64,000 bases of DNA from Nitrincola sp048264025 (GTDB lineage Bacteria > Pseudomonadota > Gammaproteobacteria > Pseudomonadales > Balneatricaceae), in contig NZ_JBLXDN010000002.1 of assembly GCF_048264025.1 (NCBI RefSeq), positions 186,001 to 250,000 of the forward strand, given 5' to 3'. Below, one piece after another: positions 20,049 to 27,818 of the stretch (positions are counted from its first letter, which is position 1; each line of letters starts with the position of its first letter). A program made the translations under genes and the position numbers. Under the pieces are notes generated by a model. That model was not told the origin of the DNA. It did not search any database and was given only the letters and a program-made list of their open reading frames with translations.

Positions 20049-20831
20049 ATGAGTCGAATCAAACGCGCACTGATCACTGGGTCTACCAGTGGTATCGGTC
20101 TTGCCATCGCCCATCAGCTTGCGGTTGCCGGAACGGATGTTGTGTTACATGGCCTGGATTCACAGGAAGAAGGTGACAAGCTTGCTGCCGCCTTTCACCA
20201 TCAGCATGGTGTTGAAGCCATCTATGTTCAGGCCGATATCAGTCATCCGGACAATATTGATGCCATGATGGTGCAGATTAAAGCACAGGCCGGGCCAGTA
20301 ACGATTCTAGTCAATAATGCGGGTATCCAGCACACCGCGCCGGTACAGGATTTTCCACCGCAGAAGTGGGATCAGATTCTGGCGGTGAATCTATCGGCTG
20401 CATTCCATACTACTCGCCTGGCTATTCCGGCCATGCAGGCCCAGGGCTGGGGACGCATTATCAACATTTCTTCAGTTCATGGGCTGGTAGCTTCGGTGCA
20501 CAAGGCCGCCTATTGCGCCGCCAAGCACGGTCTGATCGGTATGACCAAAGTGACGGCGCTTGAACTGGCAGCCAAGGGGATAACCGCTAACTGCATCTGT
20601 CCTGGCTGGACGGATACGCCATTGCTGGTAGAGCAATTTAAAGCCTATGCGCAAGACAATAACACCAGTTATGAAGAAGCCAAGCAAGGCTTGATCAAAG
20701 CGAAGGCTCCTTACCCTGATTTCGTGTCTCCAGCTGATATAGGTCAGTTGGTACTTTTTCTCTGTTCTGACGCTGCCAAAGCGATTACCGGAACATCAAT
20801 GCCGATAGATGGAGGTTGGACTGCCCATTGA
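20049..20831 (+). CDS. bdhA: D-3-hydroxybutyrate dehydrogenase
   Basis: A 260-residue short-chain dehydrogenase oxidising 3-hydroxybutyrate to acetoacetate with NAD+. The cofactor motif GSTSGIG is at residues 11-17, the NNAG motif follows at VNNAGIQH, and the catalytic Tyr155-x3-Lys159 is present (YCAAK). ISSVHGLVAS and the WTDTPL region are typical of BDH rather than generic SDRs. It lies 49 bases after acetoacetyl-CoA synthetase and before the TRAP genes, which fits uptake and oxidation of 3-hydroxybutyrate released from PHB or taken from the sea. Confidence 0.93.
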   Translation: MSRIKRALITGSTSGIGLAIAHQLAVAGTDVVLHGLDSQEEGDKLAAAFHHQHGVEAIYVQADISHPDNIDAMMVQIKAQAGPVTILVNNAGIQHTAPVQDFPPQKWDQILAVNLSAAFHTTRLAIPAMQAQGWGRIINISSVHGLVASVHKAAYCAAKHGLIGMTKVTALELAAKGITANCICPGWTDTPLLVEQFKAYAQDNNTSYEEAKQGLIKAKAPYPDFVSPADIGQLVLFLCSDAAKAITGTSMPIDGGWTAH

Positions 20832-20916
20832 GCTATATGCACAACTAAGCACGTAAACATAAAAAATCTAAGCTAAATAAGCCTGTTTTATAAATCTAAA
20901 AAAAAGGTAAAAAAGC

Positions 20917-21978
20917 ATGAAAAAATCACTACTAGCCGCTGCTGTTTCTTTCTCACTGGTGACCTCTACAGCTGTCATGGCTGATTTCGATCGAGTGCGC
21001 TGGCAGGTGCCGATGGGCTTTCCCTCAACGCTGACTGCACTGGGTGACACCATGCCGGAAGTGGCACGCATGATCAGTGAAATGAGTGGTGGCCAAGTCA
21101 CCCTGCAGACCTTTGAGCCAGGTGCCCTGATCCCGGCTTTGGGGGCTTTCGAAAACGTCAGTAACGGCAACGTACCCGCCGCTTATTCCTGGATGGGTTA
21201 TGAGTGGGGCCAACTGCCGGTTTCTGCATTGTTTGGTGCGACACCTTTCGGACTGGAGTCCCAAGAGTTCCTCGCCTGGATGAACTTTCACGGTGGTGAT
21301 GAACTGCTGAAAGAAGCCTTTGCCCCATATAATGTCTATCCGATTCATTGTGGCACCATCAGTCCGGAAGCGGCAGGTTGGTTCCGCGAAGAGATGGATT
21401 CACTGGATAAGTTTGAGGGCTTGAAGTTCCGTGCTGCCGGTGTCGGCGGTGAGATCATGGCCGAATTCGGTATGTCTGTGACCTTGTTGCCAGGTGGCGA
21501 GCTTTATCAGGCGCTGGAAACCGGTGTGCTGGATGGCACCGAGTTTTCTCTGCCAACCGTGGATGAGCAGTTAGGTTTCTACCAAGTGGCGAAACACTAC
21601 TACTTGCCAGGTTGGCATCAGCCGTCTACCAACCAGTTCCTTTATGTCAATATGGATGAGTGGAATCGCTTGAATGAGCAGACCCAGGCGTTGATTGAAA
21701 ATGCCTGTATGGCGGGTAACGCTATGGCACTTGCTAAGGCTGAAGCCTTGCAGGGGGCGGTACTGGAAAGCTTCAAAGAGAAGGGTGTAACTCTGCATCA
21801 GTATCCCGAAGACGTATTGGAGGCCTTTGAAGAAGCCACTGATCGTGTTATGGCGCGTCGTTCAGAAAGCGATCCTATGTTCGCCAAGGTTTACGAGTCT
21901 ATGAAAGCCTTCCAGGCCGAGCATCGTACCTGGAAACATCTGGGTTACCTGCCGCGTGACTGGGGTGTTGAAGACTGA
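20917..21978 (+). CDS. dctP: TRAP transporter substrate-binding protein (DctP type)
   Basis: A 353-residue periplasmic solute-binding protein for a TRAP uptake system. The signal peptide (MKKSLLAAAVSFSLVTS) should be cut after Val-Met-Ala near residue 22. The mature part carries the family's central segment (GLKFRAAGVGGEIMAEFGMS, VLDGTEF), with the Arg that usually binds the carboxylate in KFRA. Its place in the operon suggests 3-hydroxybutyrate or acetoacetate as ligand, but the subfamily also takes keto acids and other organic anions. It is 85 bases after bdhA, in an AT-rich gap without a clear terminator. Confidence 0.92.
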   Translation: MKKSLLAAAVSFSLVTSTAVMADFDRVRWQVPMGFPSTLTALGDTMPEVARMISEMSGGQVTLQTFEPGALIPALGAFENVSNGNVPAAYSWMGYEWGQLPVSALFGATPFGLESQEFLAWMNFHGGDELLKEAFAPYNVYPIHCGTISPEAAGWFREEMDSLDKFEGLKFRAAGVGGEIMAEFGMSVTLLPGGELYQALETGVLDGTEFSLPTVDEQLGFYQVAKHYYLPGWHQPSTNQFLYVNMDEWNRLNEQTQALIENACMAGNAMALAKAEALQGAVLESFKEKGVTLHQYPEDVLEAFEEATDRVMARRSESDPMFAKVYESMKAFQAEHRTWKHLGYLPRDWGVED

Positions 21979-22021
21979 CATTTGCTAGCCCTCTGACTTA
22001 AACTTAAAGGCGATATTCACA

Positions 22022-22618
22022 ATGGATGAATATAACGTAGATCTGAATAAAGTCGAGGAGGCGGTCGCTCACAAGGCGGCCGTCGAATACCCTCGAACGC
22101 TGGTTTCTGATGTGCTTGAAGGAACTGTCGAGCTGTTCGGCAAGTACACCTCCTTACTCTGGATAGTGCTGATGTTGTTGATCGTGGTCAATGTGCTGAT
22201 GCGCTATACCCTCGGAACCAACTTTATCGCACTGGAAGAACTCCAGTGGCATCTTTATGCTGTAGGCTTCATGGTAGGCCTGTCCTATTGCGTCTTGCAT
22301 GATGGCCATGTACGCGTTGATGTCCTGGCAGAACACTGGCATCCACGCACCCGTGCCGTCGTTGAAATTATCGGATTGGTAGTGCTGTTCTTACCTTTCT
22401 GCTATTTCATCCTTTCTTACGCGTGGCCCTTTGTTGAGCGCTCATACCGGATTGGTGAAGTATCTGCGGCACCGGGAGGGTTGCCGATGCGCTGGTTGAT
22501 CAAATCGGTCATTTTGCTTGCGTTTACGCTGATGGCGATGGCTGCCATTGCGAGATTGATCCGAGCGTTTTCTTTTCTGACCGGTTTTCCACGTGAACGA
22601 AAGCCAAGCCACAAATAA
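22022..22618 (+). CDS. dctQ: TRAP transporter small permease (DctQ type)
   Basis: A 198-residue inner-membrane subunit with four predicted helices. It joins the substrate-binding protein and the large permease in the Na+-driven TRAP transporter. The motif EELQWHLYAVGFMVGLSYCVLHDGHVRVD is the family hallmark (seen here in pieces around residues 75-105). It starts 43 bases after dctP. The length, slightly above the usual 160-190, comes from a charged N-terminal extension. Confidence 0.92.
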   Translation: MDEYNVDLNKVEEAVAHKAAVEYPRTLVSDVLEGTVELFGKYTSLLWIVLMLLIVVNVLMRYTLGTNFIALEELQWHLYAVGFMVGLSYCVLHDGHVRVDVLAEHWHPRTRAVVEIIGLVVLFLPFCYFILSYAWPFVERSYRIGEVSAAPGGLPMRWLIKSVILLAFTLMAMAAIARLIRAFSFLTGFPRERKPSHK

Positions 22619-22679
22619 TAAAAACTTGCCTGTAACCTAAGGTTCAGGCGAACACCAGGCTGTGCAAGAGGACTTTTTT

Positions 22680-24041
22680 GTGTTCGAAACCAATGAATTA
22701 ATTGTAATCGCCATGCTTGGCAGTTTTATACTGCTGATCTTCTCTGGCTATCCTGTTGCCTGGATACTGGCCGGTATCTCGGTGCTGTTTAGTGCCGGTT
22801 CAATCCTTGCCTATCAATATTTTGATGTAGATACCTACTTTCTGACTGATTGGCGTATCTTTGGGGTGATGGTCCAACGAATCTACACGCAGATGACTAA
22901 CTGGGTGCTGGTGGCCTTGCCCATGTTTATTTTTATGGGATTAATGCTGGAACGATCCGGCGTAGCTGAAAAGCTGATGAAGAACTTTGTCGAGCTGTTT
23001 GGCCGCTTCCGGGGTGGTTTGGGTGTGGCTGTTATTACCATAGGTATTTTGCTGGCAGCTTCCACCGGTATTGTCGGTGCCTCTGTGGTGTTACTGGCGA
23101 TGCTGTCTATACCCACCATGCTGGAACAAAAATATTCGCCCGCCTTTGCCAGTGGTATCGTAGCCTCAGCAGGTACGCTGGGTATTCTAATCCCCCCGAG
23201 CATTATGCTGATCATTATGGCCGACCAGCTTTCGCTGCCTGTCGGTGACCTGTTTATGGGTGCTTTGATTCCTGGTGTGATGTTGGGGTTAATGTATATA
23301 GCCTATGTGGTGATAGCGGCGATGTTGGTCCCCTCACTGGCACGACCGAAAACAGATCTGCCACCGATCTCTTTTAAAATGGTGCTATCAACCTTGTGGG
23401 CTGTTGTACCATCGTTGGGACTGATTCTGGCCGTGCTGGGATCGATTTTCCTGGGTATTGCTACACCCACAGAAGCTGCGGGGGTTGGTGCGTTGGGGGC
23501 AACTATCCTGGCGGCGATGAATGGTCGCCTGAATAAAGAAGTCCTCAAAGATGTGAGTATCAAGACCAGCATCACCACGGCCTTTGTCTTTGGTATTTTC
23601 CTCGGTGCCACGGCCTTTGCGGTGGTTATGCGGTCCTTAGGTGGGGATGAGTTCATCGGAGGGTTGCTGAAGTCGATTCCCTTGTCACCGGAAGGCATAG
23701 TAATTGTAATTCTGCTGATCACCTTCGTGGCTGGATTTTTCCTCGACTGGCTGGAAATCAGTTTGATTCTGTTACCGCTGGTTGGGCCGGTCGTCTCTGC
23801 TCTGGGTTTTGATCTGACCTGGTTTGTGGTGCTGTTCGCACTGGCCTTGCAAACGTCATTCTTGACGCCACCGGTAGGTTTCTCGCTGTTTTATCTGAAG
23901 GGCGTGGTACCCCCGAGTATCAAGACCACGGATATCTACAAGGGTGTCGTTCCATTCATTTTAATTCAGTTATTGGCAGTAGCGTTGGTGTTCTACTGGA
24001 AGGATCTGGTACTTTGGCTACCGGCGGTGCGCTATGGCTGA
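22680..24041 (+). CDS. dctM: TRAP transporter large permease (DctM type)
   Basis: A 453-residue, very hydrophobic permease with about 11-12 helices that carries out Na+-coupled uptake. Conserved segments include PMFIFMGLMLERSGVAEKL, the STGIVGASVVLL loop, GTLGILIPPSIMLI and FLTPPVGFSLFYLKGV. I prefer GTG 22680 as start because AAGAGGA lies seven bases upstream; a GTG at 22662 in the same frame has only a weak site. The last 50 bases recur almost exactly at 25871-25920, beyond the chemoreceptor gene (see that scar). A hairpin follows at 24082. Confidence 0.93.
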   Translation: MFETNELIVIAMLGSFILLIFSGYPVAWILAGISVLFSAGSILAYQYFDVDTYFLTDWRIFGVMVQRIYTQMTNWVLVALPMFIFMGLMLERSGVAEKLMKNFVELFGRFRGGLGVAVITIGILLAASTGIVGASVVLLAMLSIPTMLEQKYSPAFASGIVASAGTLGILIPPSIMLIIMADQLSLPVGDLFMGALIPGVMLGLMYIAYVVIAAMLVPSLARPKTDLPPISFKMVLSTLWAVVPSLGLILAVLGSIFLGIATPTEAAGVGALGATILAAMNGRLNKEVLKDVSIKTSITTAFVFGIFLGATAFAVVMRSLGGDEFIGGLLKSIPLSPEGIVIVILLITFVAGFFLDWLEISLILLPLVGPVVSALGFDLTWFVVLFALALQTSFLTPPVGFSLFYLKGVVPPSIKTTDIYKGVVPFILIQLLAVALVFYWKDLVLWLPAVRYG

Positions 24042-24081
24042 TTTACATGTATTTGGGTTGTAAATAAACAATAAAACCAGT

Positions 24082-24146
24082 TAAGAAGCTGAGAGTATGG
24101 CGTGTAAATATTAGATGGCCATTATATAATTCAGCTTCTTATTTTT
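24082..24146 (+). terminator. Rho-independent terminator after dctM
   Basis: Arms TAAGAAGCTGA (24082-24092) and TCAGCTTCTTA (24131-24141) pair over 11 bases and are followed by TTTTT. The 38-base loop contains a second short stem (ATGGC with GCCAT). It should end the 3-hydroxybutyrate/TRAP transcript before the chemoreceptor gene. Confidence 0.75.
24125..24130 (+). promoter_or_regulatory. Candidate -10 box for the chemoreceptor gene
   Basis: A perfect TATAAT lies about 45 bases before the chemoreceptor ATG, inside the terminator region. No good TTGACA-like hexamer is seen 16-18 bases upstream, and it does not fit a FliA (sigma-28) promoter. A chance match in AT-rich DNA is possible. Confidence 0.3.
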
Positions 24147-24174
24147 GTTTAACGCTTGCTACTGGTGCATCCCA

Positions 24175-25833
24175 ATGACCTTGAATGTTAACTCAATCAA
24201 ATTCCAGATGCGTTTTCTGGTTTTAGTATTTTTAGTGGCTATTGTTAGTATTTTATCCTTCGCACTTTATGGCCTTAAATATGAGGCGTTTGAATTTGAC
24301 GATAATTATGATCGTCGCATGGTGCCATTATACGAAGTAGAGCGAATCGGCGGTTTGATAGAACAGATACGCACCGAGTTGTTGTTATCAATACAACATA
24401 ATCCGGCAGGACAATTTGTAGAGATGCATGATCATCCTACAAAATTGCATCTTGATAAAATTCAGGTCAGTGCAGATGAAGTGGATCGATTATGGACACA
24501 CTTTATGTCGGTATATCATGGTGAAGAAGCCATGCAACTCAGTGGTGAGTTTGAAGCAGCTTATCAACGCTATTTAACTGATGGTGTGCGCCCCACAATA
24601 AATTATATAAGCAATGGACAATATGTTCAGGCAAATTTGCACATATTACGTTCTGTAAACCCCCTCTATGCTCAGGTAGATAGAGCCAGAGAGGCGTTGA
24701 GTGATCGCAAGCTGCGTGGTGCGCAAGAAGCAAAAGCGAAAATGGATAGCACTTCGGCTGTATTGACCTATCAATTGTACGGTTTGGGTCTGATAGCTAT
24801 ATTGTTGGCGTTACTCTTTGCCTGGCGTGTGATTAGTCGTTTAAACAAGGGTATGGGTGGATTGTCTACTTTAGCGACTTACATGGCGCACGGGGATTTT
24901 AGAAACCACCTGGTTACACATCATCAAGCAACTGATGAATTTGGCGATATTATCCGTCAATTTATCACTACTCGAACTCAATTGAATGAAATGAGTCGCC
25001 AGATCGGTGAGGCGGGCCTGAATCTATCTGAGTTGGCTGAGCAAGGCTCAGTCGTAGCAGAGCAAGCCAGTCGAGGAATTCAAAAGCAACGAGCTGAAAC
25101 AGACATGGTGGCAACGGCTATGTATGAAATGAATGCCACAGTACATGATGTTGCCAAAAATACAGCCAGCGCTGCATCCAGTGCCAATGACGCTGATCAA
25201 CGTGCACGCGAAGGTCAAAACGTGGTAGGTAGTAGTGCAGAGGGAATGAAGCAACTTGCCCTTGAGGTTGAATCGGCTGCTCGGGTCATTAATGATCTTG
25301 CTGAAGATGCACGTAAAATAGGATCTGTTGTAGATGTAATTCGCGATATCGCAGAACAGACCAATCTGTTGGCGCTTAATGCTGCGATTGAGGCTGCGAG
25401 AGCCGGTGAGCAAGGTAGAGGCTTTGCCGTGGTTGCCGATGAAGTACGTTCACTCGCAAGCCGGACGCAAGCATCCACCAGTGAAATACAATCAATGGTT
25501 TCACACCTGCAAACCTCTGCCGTGAATGCTACTGAGGTGATGAATAAAGGCCAGGAGCGTGCAAGTGAGGGCGTTGGACATGCCAATAAAGCAAGTCAGG
25601 CTCTGGAAAAGATCATGGAGGCTATTATGGCCATTAATGATATGAATACGCAGATTGCCAGTGCAGCCGAGGAGCAAAGTTCTGTTGCTGATGAGATGAA
25701 CGAAAACCTTAATCGCATCAATATGGCAGCTGATGAGACTTCTCAAGCGTCAGAATTGACAGCTGAATCCAGTCGTCGCATTGCTGAACAGGCTGATAAA
25801 CTCAAGGCCATAGTCAGCCAGTTAAAATTTTAA
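24175..25833 (+). CDS. Methyl-accepting chemotaxis protein
   Basis: A 552-residue transmembrane chemoreceptor. Helix 1 (about residues 10-30) and helix 2 (about 200-222) flank a roughly 170-residue periplasmic helical-bundle ligand domain. A HAMP segment and the long cytoplasmic coiled coil follow, with the hairpin tip DIAEQTNLLALNAAIEAARAG that docks CheA/CheW. No C-terminal CheR pentapeptide tether is seen. I start at ATG 24175; a TTG at 24145 in frame lies in the terminator. Base use is visibly AT-richer than the TRAP genes and dctM-like sequence lies on both sides, suggesting late insertion. It may sense a substrate of the TRAP system, by position only. Confidence 0.93.
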   Translation: MTLNVNSIKFQMRFLVLVFLVAIVSILSFALYGLKYEAFEFDDNYDRRMVPLYEVERIGGLIEQIRTELLLSIQHNPAGQFVEMHDHPTKLHLDKIQVSADEVDRLWTHFMSVYHGEEAMQLSGEFEAAYQRYLTDGVRPTINYISNGQYVQANLHILRSVNPLYAQVDRAREALSDRKLRGAQEAKAKMDSTSAVLTYQLYGLGLIAILLALLFAWRVISRLNKGMGGLSTLATYMAHGDFRNHLVTHHQATDEFGDIIRQFITTRTQLNEMSRQIGEAGLNLSELAEQGSVVAEQASRGIQKQRAETDMVATAMYEMNATVHDVAKNTASAASSANDADQRAREGQNVVGSSAEGMKQLALEVESAARVINDLAEDARKIGSVVDVIRDIAEQTNLLALNAAIEAARAGEQGRGFAVVADEVRSLASRTQASTSEIQSMVSHLQTSAVNATEVMNKGQERASEGVGHANKASQALEKIMEAIMAINDMNTQIASAAEEQSSVADEMNENLNRINMAADETSQASELTAESSRRIAEQADKLKAIVSQLKF

Positions 25834-25849
25834 TAGGGTCGAGGTAGTT

Positions 25850-25924
25850 CAGCGGCTGGCAGTGGTGATGGTGTTCTACTGGAAGGATCTGGTACTTTGG
25901 CTTCCGGCGGTGCGTTACGGGTAA
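25850..25924 (+). pseudogene. Remnant of a dctM 3' end (scar copy)
   Basis: Starting 16 bases after the chemoreceptor stop, 75 bases repeat the end of dctM. Bases 25871-25920 match 23988-24037 at 47 of 50 positions. The encoded tail (VFYWKDLVLWLPAVRYG then stop) is identical in protein. The first 20 or so bases match more weakly and homology then ceases. The copy has no start. It suggests that the chemoreceptor arrived by recombination at the end of dctM, or that a second TRAP operon was deleted. Confidence 0.85.
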
Positions 25925-25963
25925 GGCGCAGTTGTACTTGTACTTGGACTGTATCAATAGTCA

Positions 25964-26068
25964 GGGTATTGCCACCACCTCCGTGTGACACGCTTTACGT
26001 CATCCCTGACCGCTCGTCAGCCGCCTTCCCTGGCGGCTGACGGTCACACAGAGGTGATAGCAACACCC
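25964..26068. repeat. Palindromic intergenic repeat, copy 1 (about 105 bases)
   Basis: Arms at 25964-25989 and 26043-26068 (GGGTATTGCCACCACCTCCG with its partner) pair at 22 of 26 positions. Inside lies a perfect 11-base hairpin, CGTCAGCCGCC with GGCGGCTGACG. The minus strand contains CAGGGATG and GCGTGTCA blocks, which also occur in the next repeat. It looks like a small non-coding palindromic element of the type scattered in marine gammaproteobacteria. The overlapping frame at 25985-26341 is not a gene. Confidence 0.75.
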
Positions 26069-26110
26069 TTCTATAGCCAAGTGCCAGCCGCAACTGCTAT
26101 GTCTCGGAGG

Positions 26111-26217
26111 GGGTTGATGGGGTGGGGGCTGACTGACCATCTGCCGCCTGGATGGCGGCAGTTGAGCCCCCAGGGATGGGTTTACGGCGTGTCAGTCAGA
26201 TCCGACCCCATCAAGCC
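26111..26217. repeat. Palindromic intergenic repeat, copy 2 (about 107 bases)
   Basis: The ends form imperfect inverted repeats. The left reads GGGTTGATGGGGTGGGGGCT, and the right, on the other strand, reads GGGCTTGATGGGGTCGGATC. Both run into CTGACTGAC. The centre holds an 8-base hairpin (CTGCCGCC with GGCGGCAG). Its reverse complement lines up along its whole length with the repeat at 37198-37303, sharing CACGCCGT, AACCCATCC and TGGGGGCTC. It sits 22 bases from the sodium-channel stop and may act as that gene's transcript end. Confidence 0.8.
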
Positions 26218-26238
26218 CACCACACGAACCATACCCTG

Positions 26239-27090
26239 CTATTCGTTGTTGCTGCGGTTCTGGCTGTTGACCTGGTTAAGTTGTTGCTCCATGCGATTGA
26301 GTTGCTCTGCCATGGTGACCATGTGCTCACGCATCCAGTGAATTTCTGCGGCTTCACCTTCGCCGGATTCTAATTGGGCTGCCGTGTTCTCTTTCTGCAT
26401 CACATCCAGCACTATGCCGATCATCATATTCAAAAAGATAAACGCGTTCAGAAAAATGAAGGTGAGGAAGAAAATCCAGCTGTAGGGGTATTGCTCCATA
26501 GTGGGGTAAAGTACGGCGGTGGCCCAGCTTTCAAAGGTTGCTACCTGAAATAGTGTGAGCATTGCCAGTGAAATATTCCCCCAAAGCTTTTCATCCACAC
26601 TTTCGAACAGGAAACTGCCGATAGCCGCGTAAATGTAAAAAATGATAAACATCAGCAGGGCCACATAACCCATGCGTGGGATGGATTTCAACAGTGCAGC
26701 GAGTAGCATGCGCAGCTCTGGTATCATCGACACCAGACGCAATACCCGGAAAATTCTCAGCAAGCGTGCGATCAGCACCATTTCAGAATCATCGATTGGA
26801 ATCAAGCTGGCAGTGACGATGAGAAAATCGAAAATGTTCCAGCCTTTTTTGAAAAAATCGAGCGTTCTTTTCTCTGCTGCCAAGCGGATACAGAGCTCGA
26901 ATAGAAAAAACAGCGTGATACCAAGATCCAGCCAGCGCATGACAATATCAAAGCGAGATGTTTCTTCGTAGGTTTTAGCACCTATCAGCAGGGCTGACGC
27001 GATGATCACGAAGATTACAAAGGTTTCAAAAAGTTTGTTAGCGCGCAGCCGCTCCAGTTTATCCTGAATGCGACTCCAATAGTTTTTCAT
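26239..27090 (-). CDS. Bacterial voltage-gated sodium channel (NaChBac/NavBac type)
   Basis: A 283-residue six-helix channel subunit that should assemble as a tetramer in the inner membrane. The S4 voltage sensor has regularly spaced arginines (RLLRIFRVLRLVSMIPELR). The pore loop reads TLFQVATFESWAT, where Glu-Ser-Trp forms the Na+ selectivity filter. NaChBac has LESWAS, so Phe here replaces the usual Leu. A charged C-terminal helix (HWMREHMVTMAEQLNRMEQQL) fits the family's coiled-coil tetramerisation tail. Homologues in marine and alkaliphilic bacteria support motility and pH behaviour. It is a single gene, with osmC 103 bases upstream. Confidence 0.9.
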   Translation of the reverse strand: MKNYWSRIQDKLERLRANKLFETFVIFVIIASALLIGAKTYEETSRFDIVMRWLDLGITLFFLFELCIRLAAEKRTLDFFKKGWNIFDFLIVTASLIPIDDSEMVLIARLLRIFRVLRLVSMIPELRMLLAALLKSIPRMGYVALLMFIIFYIYAAIGSFLFESVDEKLWGNISLAMLTLFQVATFESWATAVLYPTMEQYPYSWIFFLTFIFLNAFIFLNMMIGIVLDVMQKENTAAQLESGEGEAAEIHWMREHMVTMAEQLNRMEQQLNQVNSQNRSNNE

Positions 27091-27120
27091 AGCCTGTACA
27101 CACTCCGCAGGTAAACATCA

Positions 27121-27154
27121 GCCGTATCGAACGCGCTATTATCGCTGATACGGC
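27121..27154 (-). terminator. Hairpin between the osmC-like and channel genes
   Basis: GCCGTATC (27121-27128) and GATACGGC (27147-27154) pair over eight bases with an 18-base loop, just past the OsmC-family stop. The following U-tract on the minus strand is weak, so termination is possible but not certain. Confidence 0.4.
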
Positions 27155-27193
27155 GGATACACAAAAGCGGCGTGTAACGGAAAGCTGAAAAAC

Positions 27194-27634
27194 TCAGTCT
27201 TTCAAGCTGTGAACGACACTGGTTTCCAATCGAGTGTTGTCGTGTAGCGGGCAGCGTTCACAGATTTCATCCAGAAAAACCTTTTTTTCAGCATCACTCA
27301 TGTCGGCATCGATTTCAGCTTCGATACGGATCTGTTGAAAGCCGGTACGATCTTCAGAGGGTTTGCCGAGCAGTCCGGCCGGGTTGTAATCACCAGCAAC
27401 GGCGATTTTCATGCCCCGCAGTTCAATTTTTTGTTGCATGGCTGCAATCCGACCAATGGTGCCGATACAGCCAGCGATGGCAAACAGAAAATACTCCAGT
27501 GGTGTGGGACCTAATCCCGTCCCTCTGGCAGCGACAGGCTGATCTATCACCACTCTGTGCTCTCCGAGCACCGCTTCTACAGCAAAGCCCTCGCCCATCT
27601 CGGCATTAACACTGATGCATTTGGTCTGACTCAT
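27194..27634 (-). CDS. OsmC family protein
   Basis: A 146-residue OsmC/Ohr-fold protein. The family contains peroxiredoxin-like enzymes with two reactive cysteines; candidates here are the Cys in AIAGCIGTI and the Cys in ICERCPLHD. This arrangement is closer to the YhfA/OsmC-like branch than to classical Ohr, so peroxide removal is not assured. I start at MSQTKC (ATG 27634) because GGAGA lies five bases upstream; in-frame upstream codons would add 11 residues. It faces away from the RND adaptor gene and precedes the sodium channel on the same strand. Confidence 0.85.
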   Translation of the reverse strand: MSQTKCISVNAEMGEGFAVEAVLGEHRVVIDQPVAARGTGLGPTPLEYFLFAIAGCIGTIGRIAAMQQKIELRGMKIAVAGDYNPAGLLGKPSEDRTGFQQIRIEAEIDADMSDAEKKVFLDEICERCPLHDNTRLETSVVHSLKD

Positions 27635-27818
27635 ACACTCTCCGTTCATTATTACCCTCTGGGCCATCAGTTTGAAAAGGTCTGATTGCTGCCAGAATGA
27701 CTTGAAATGTTATTGAAGCCTGCGTAAAAGGCGTCATACTTAAGGGAATGTCCTTATGCTGTCGTAGTATAGCGCCTTCAATCAGGTTTTTCAGGATAGT
27801 GTTACAGAGGGAAGTGAA

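Noticed and set aside
24105..24130. FliA (sigma-28) promoter for the chemoreceptor
   Set aside because: A TAAA and a GCC-type element exist but the spacing is five bases after the first block instead of about eleven, so the match is not credible.
25985..26341. 118-residue frame after the dctM scar
   Set aside because: It runs through two palindromic repeats and the antisense end of the channel gene, so it is not a real protein.
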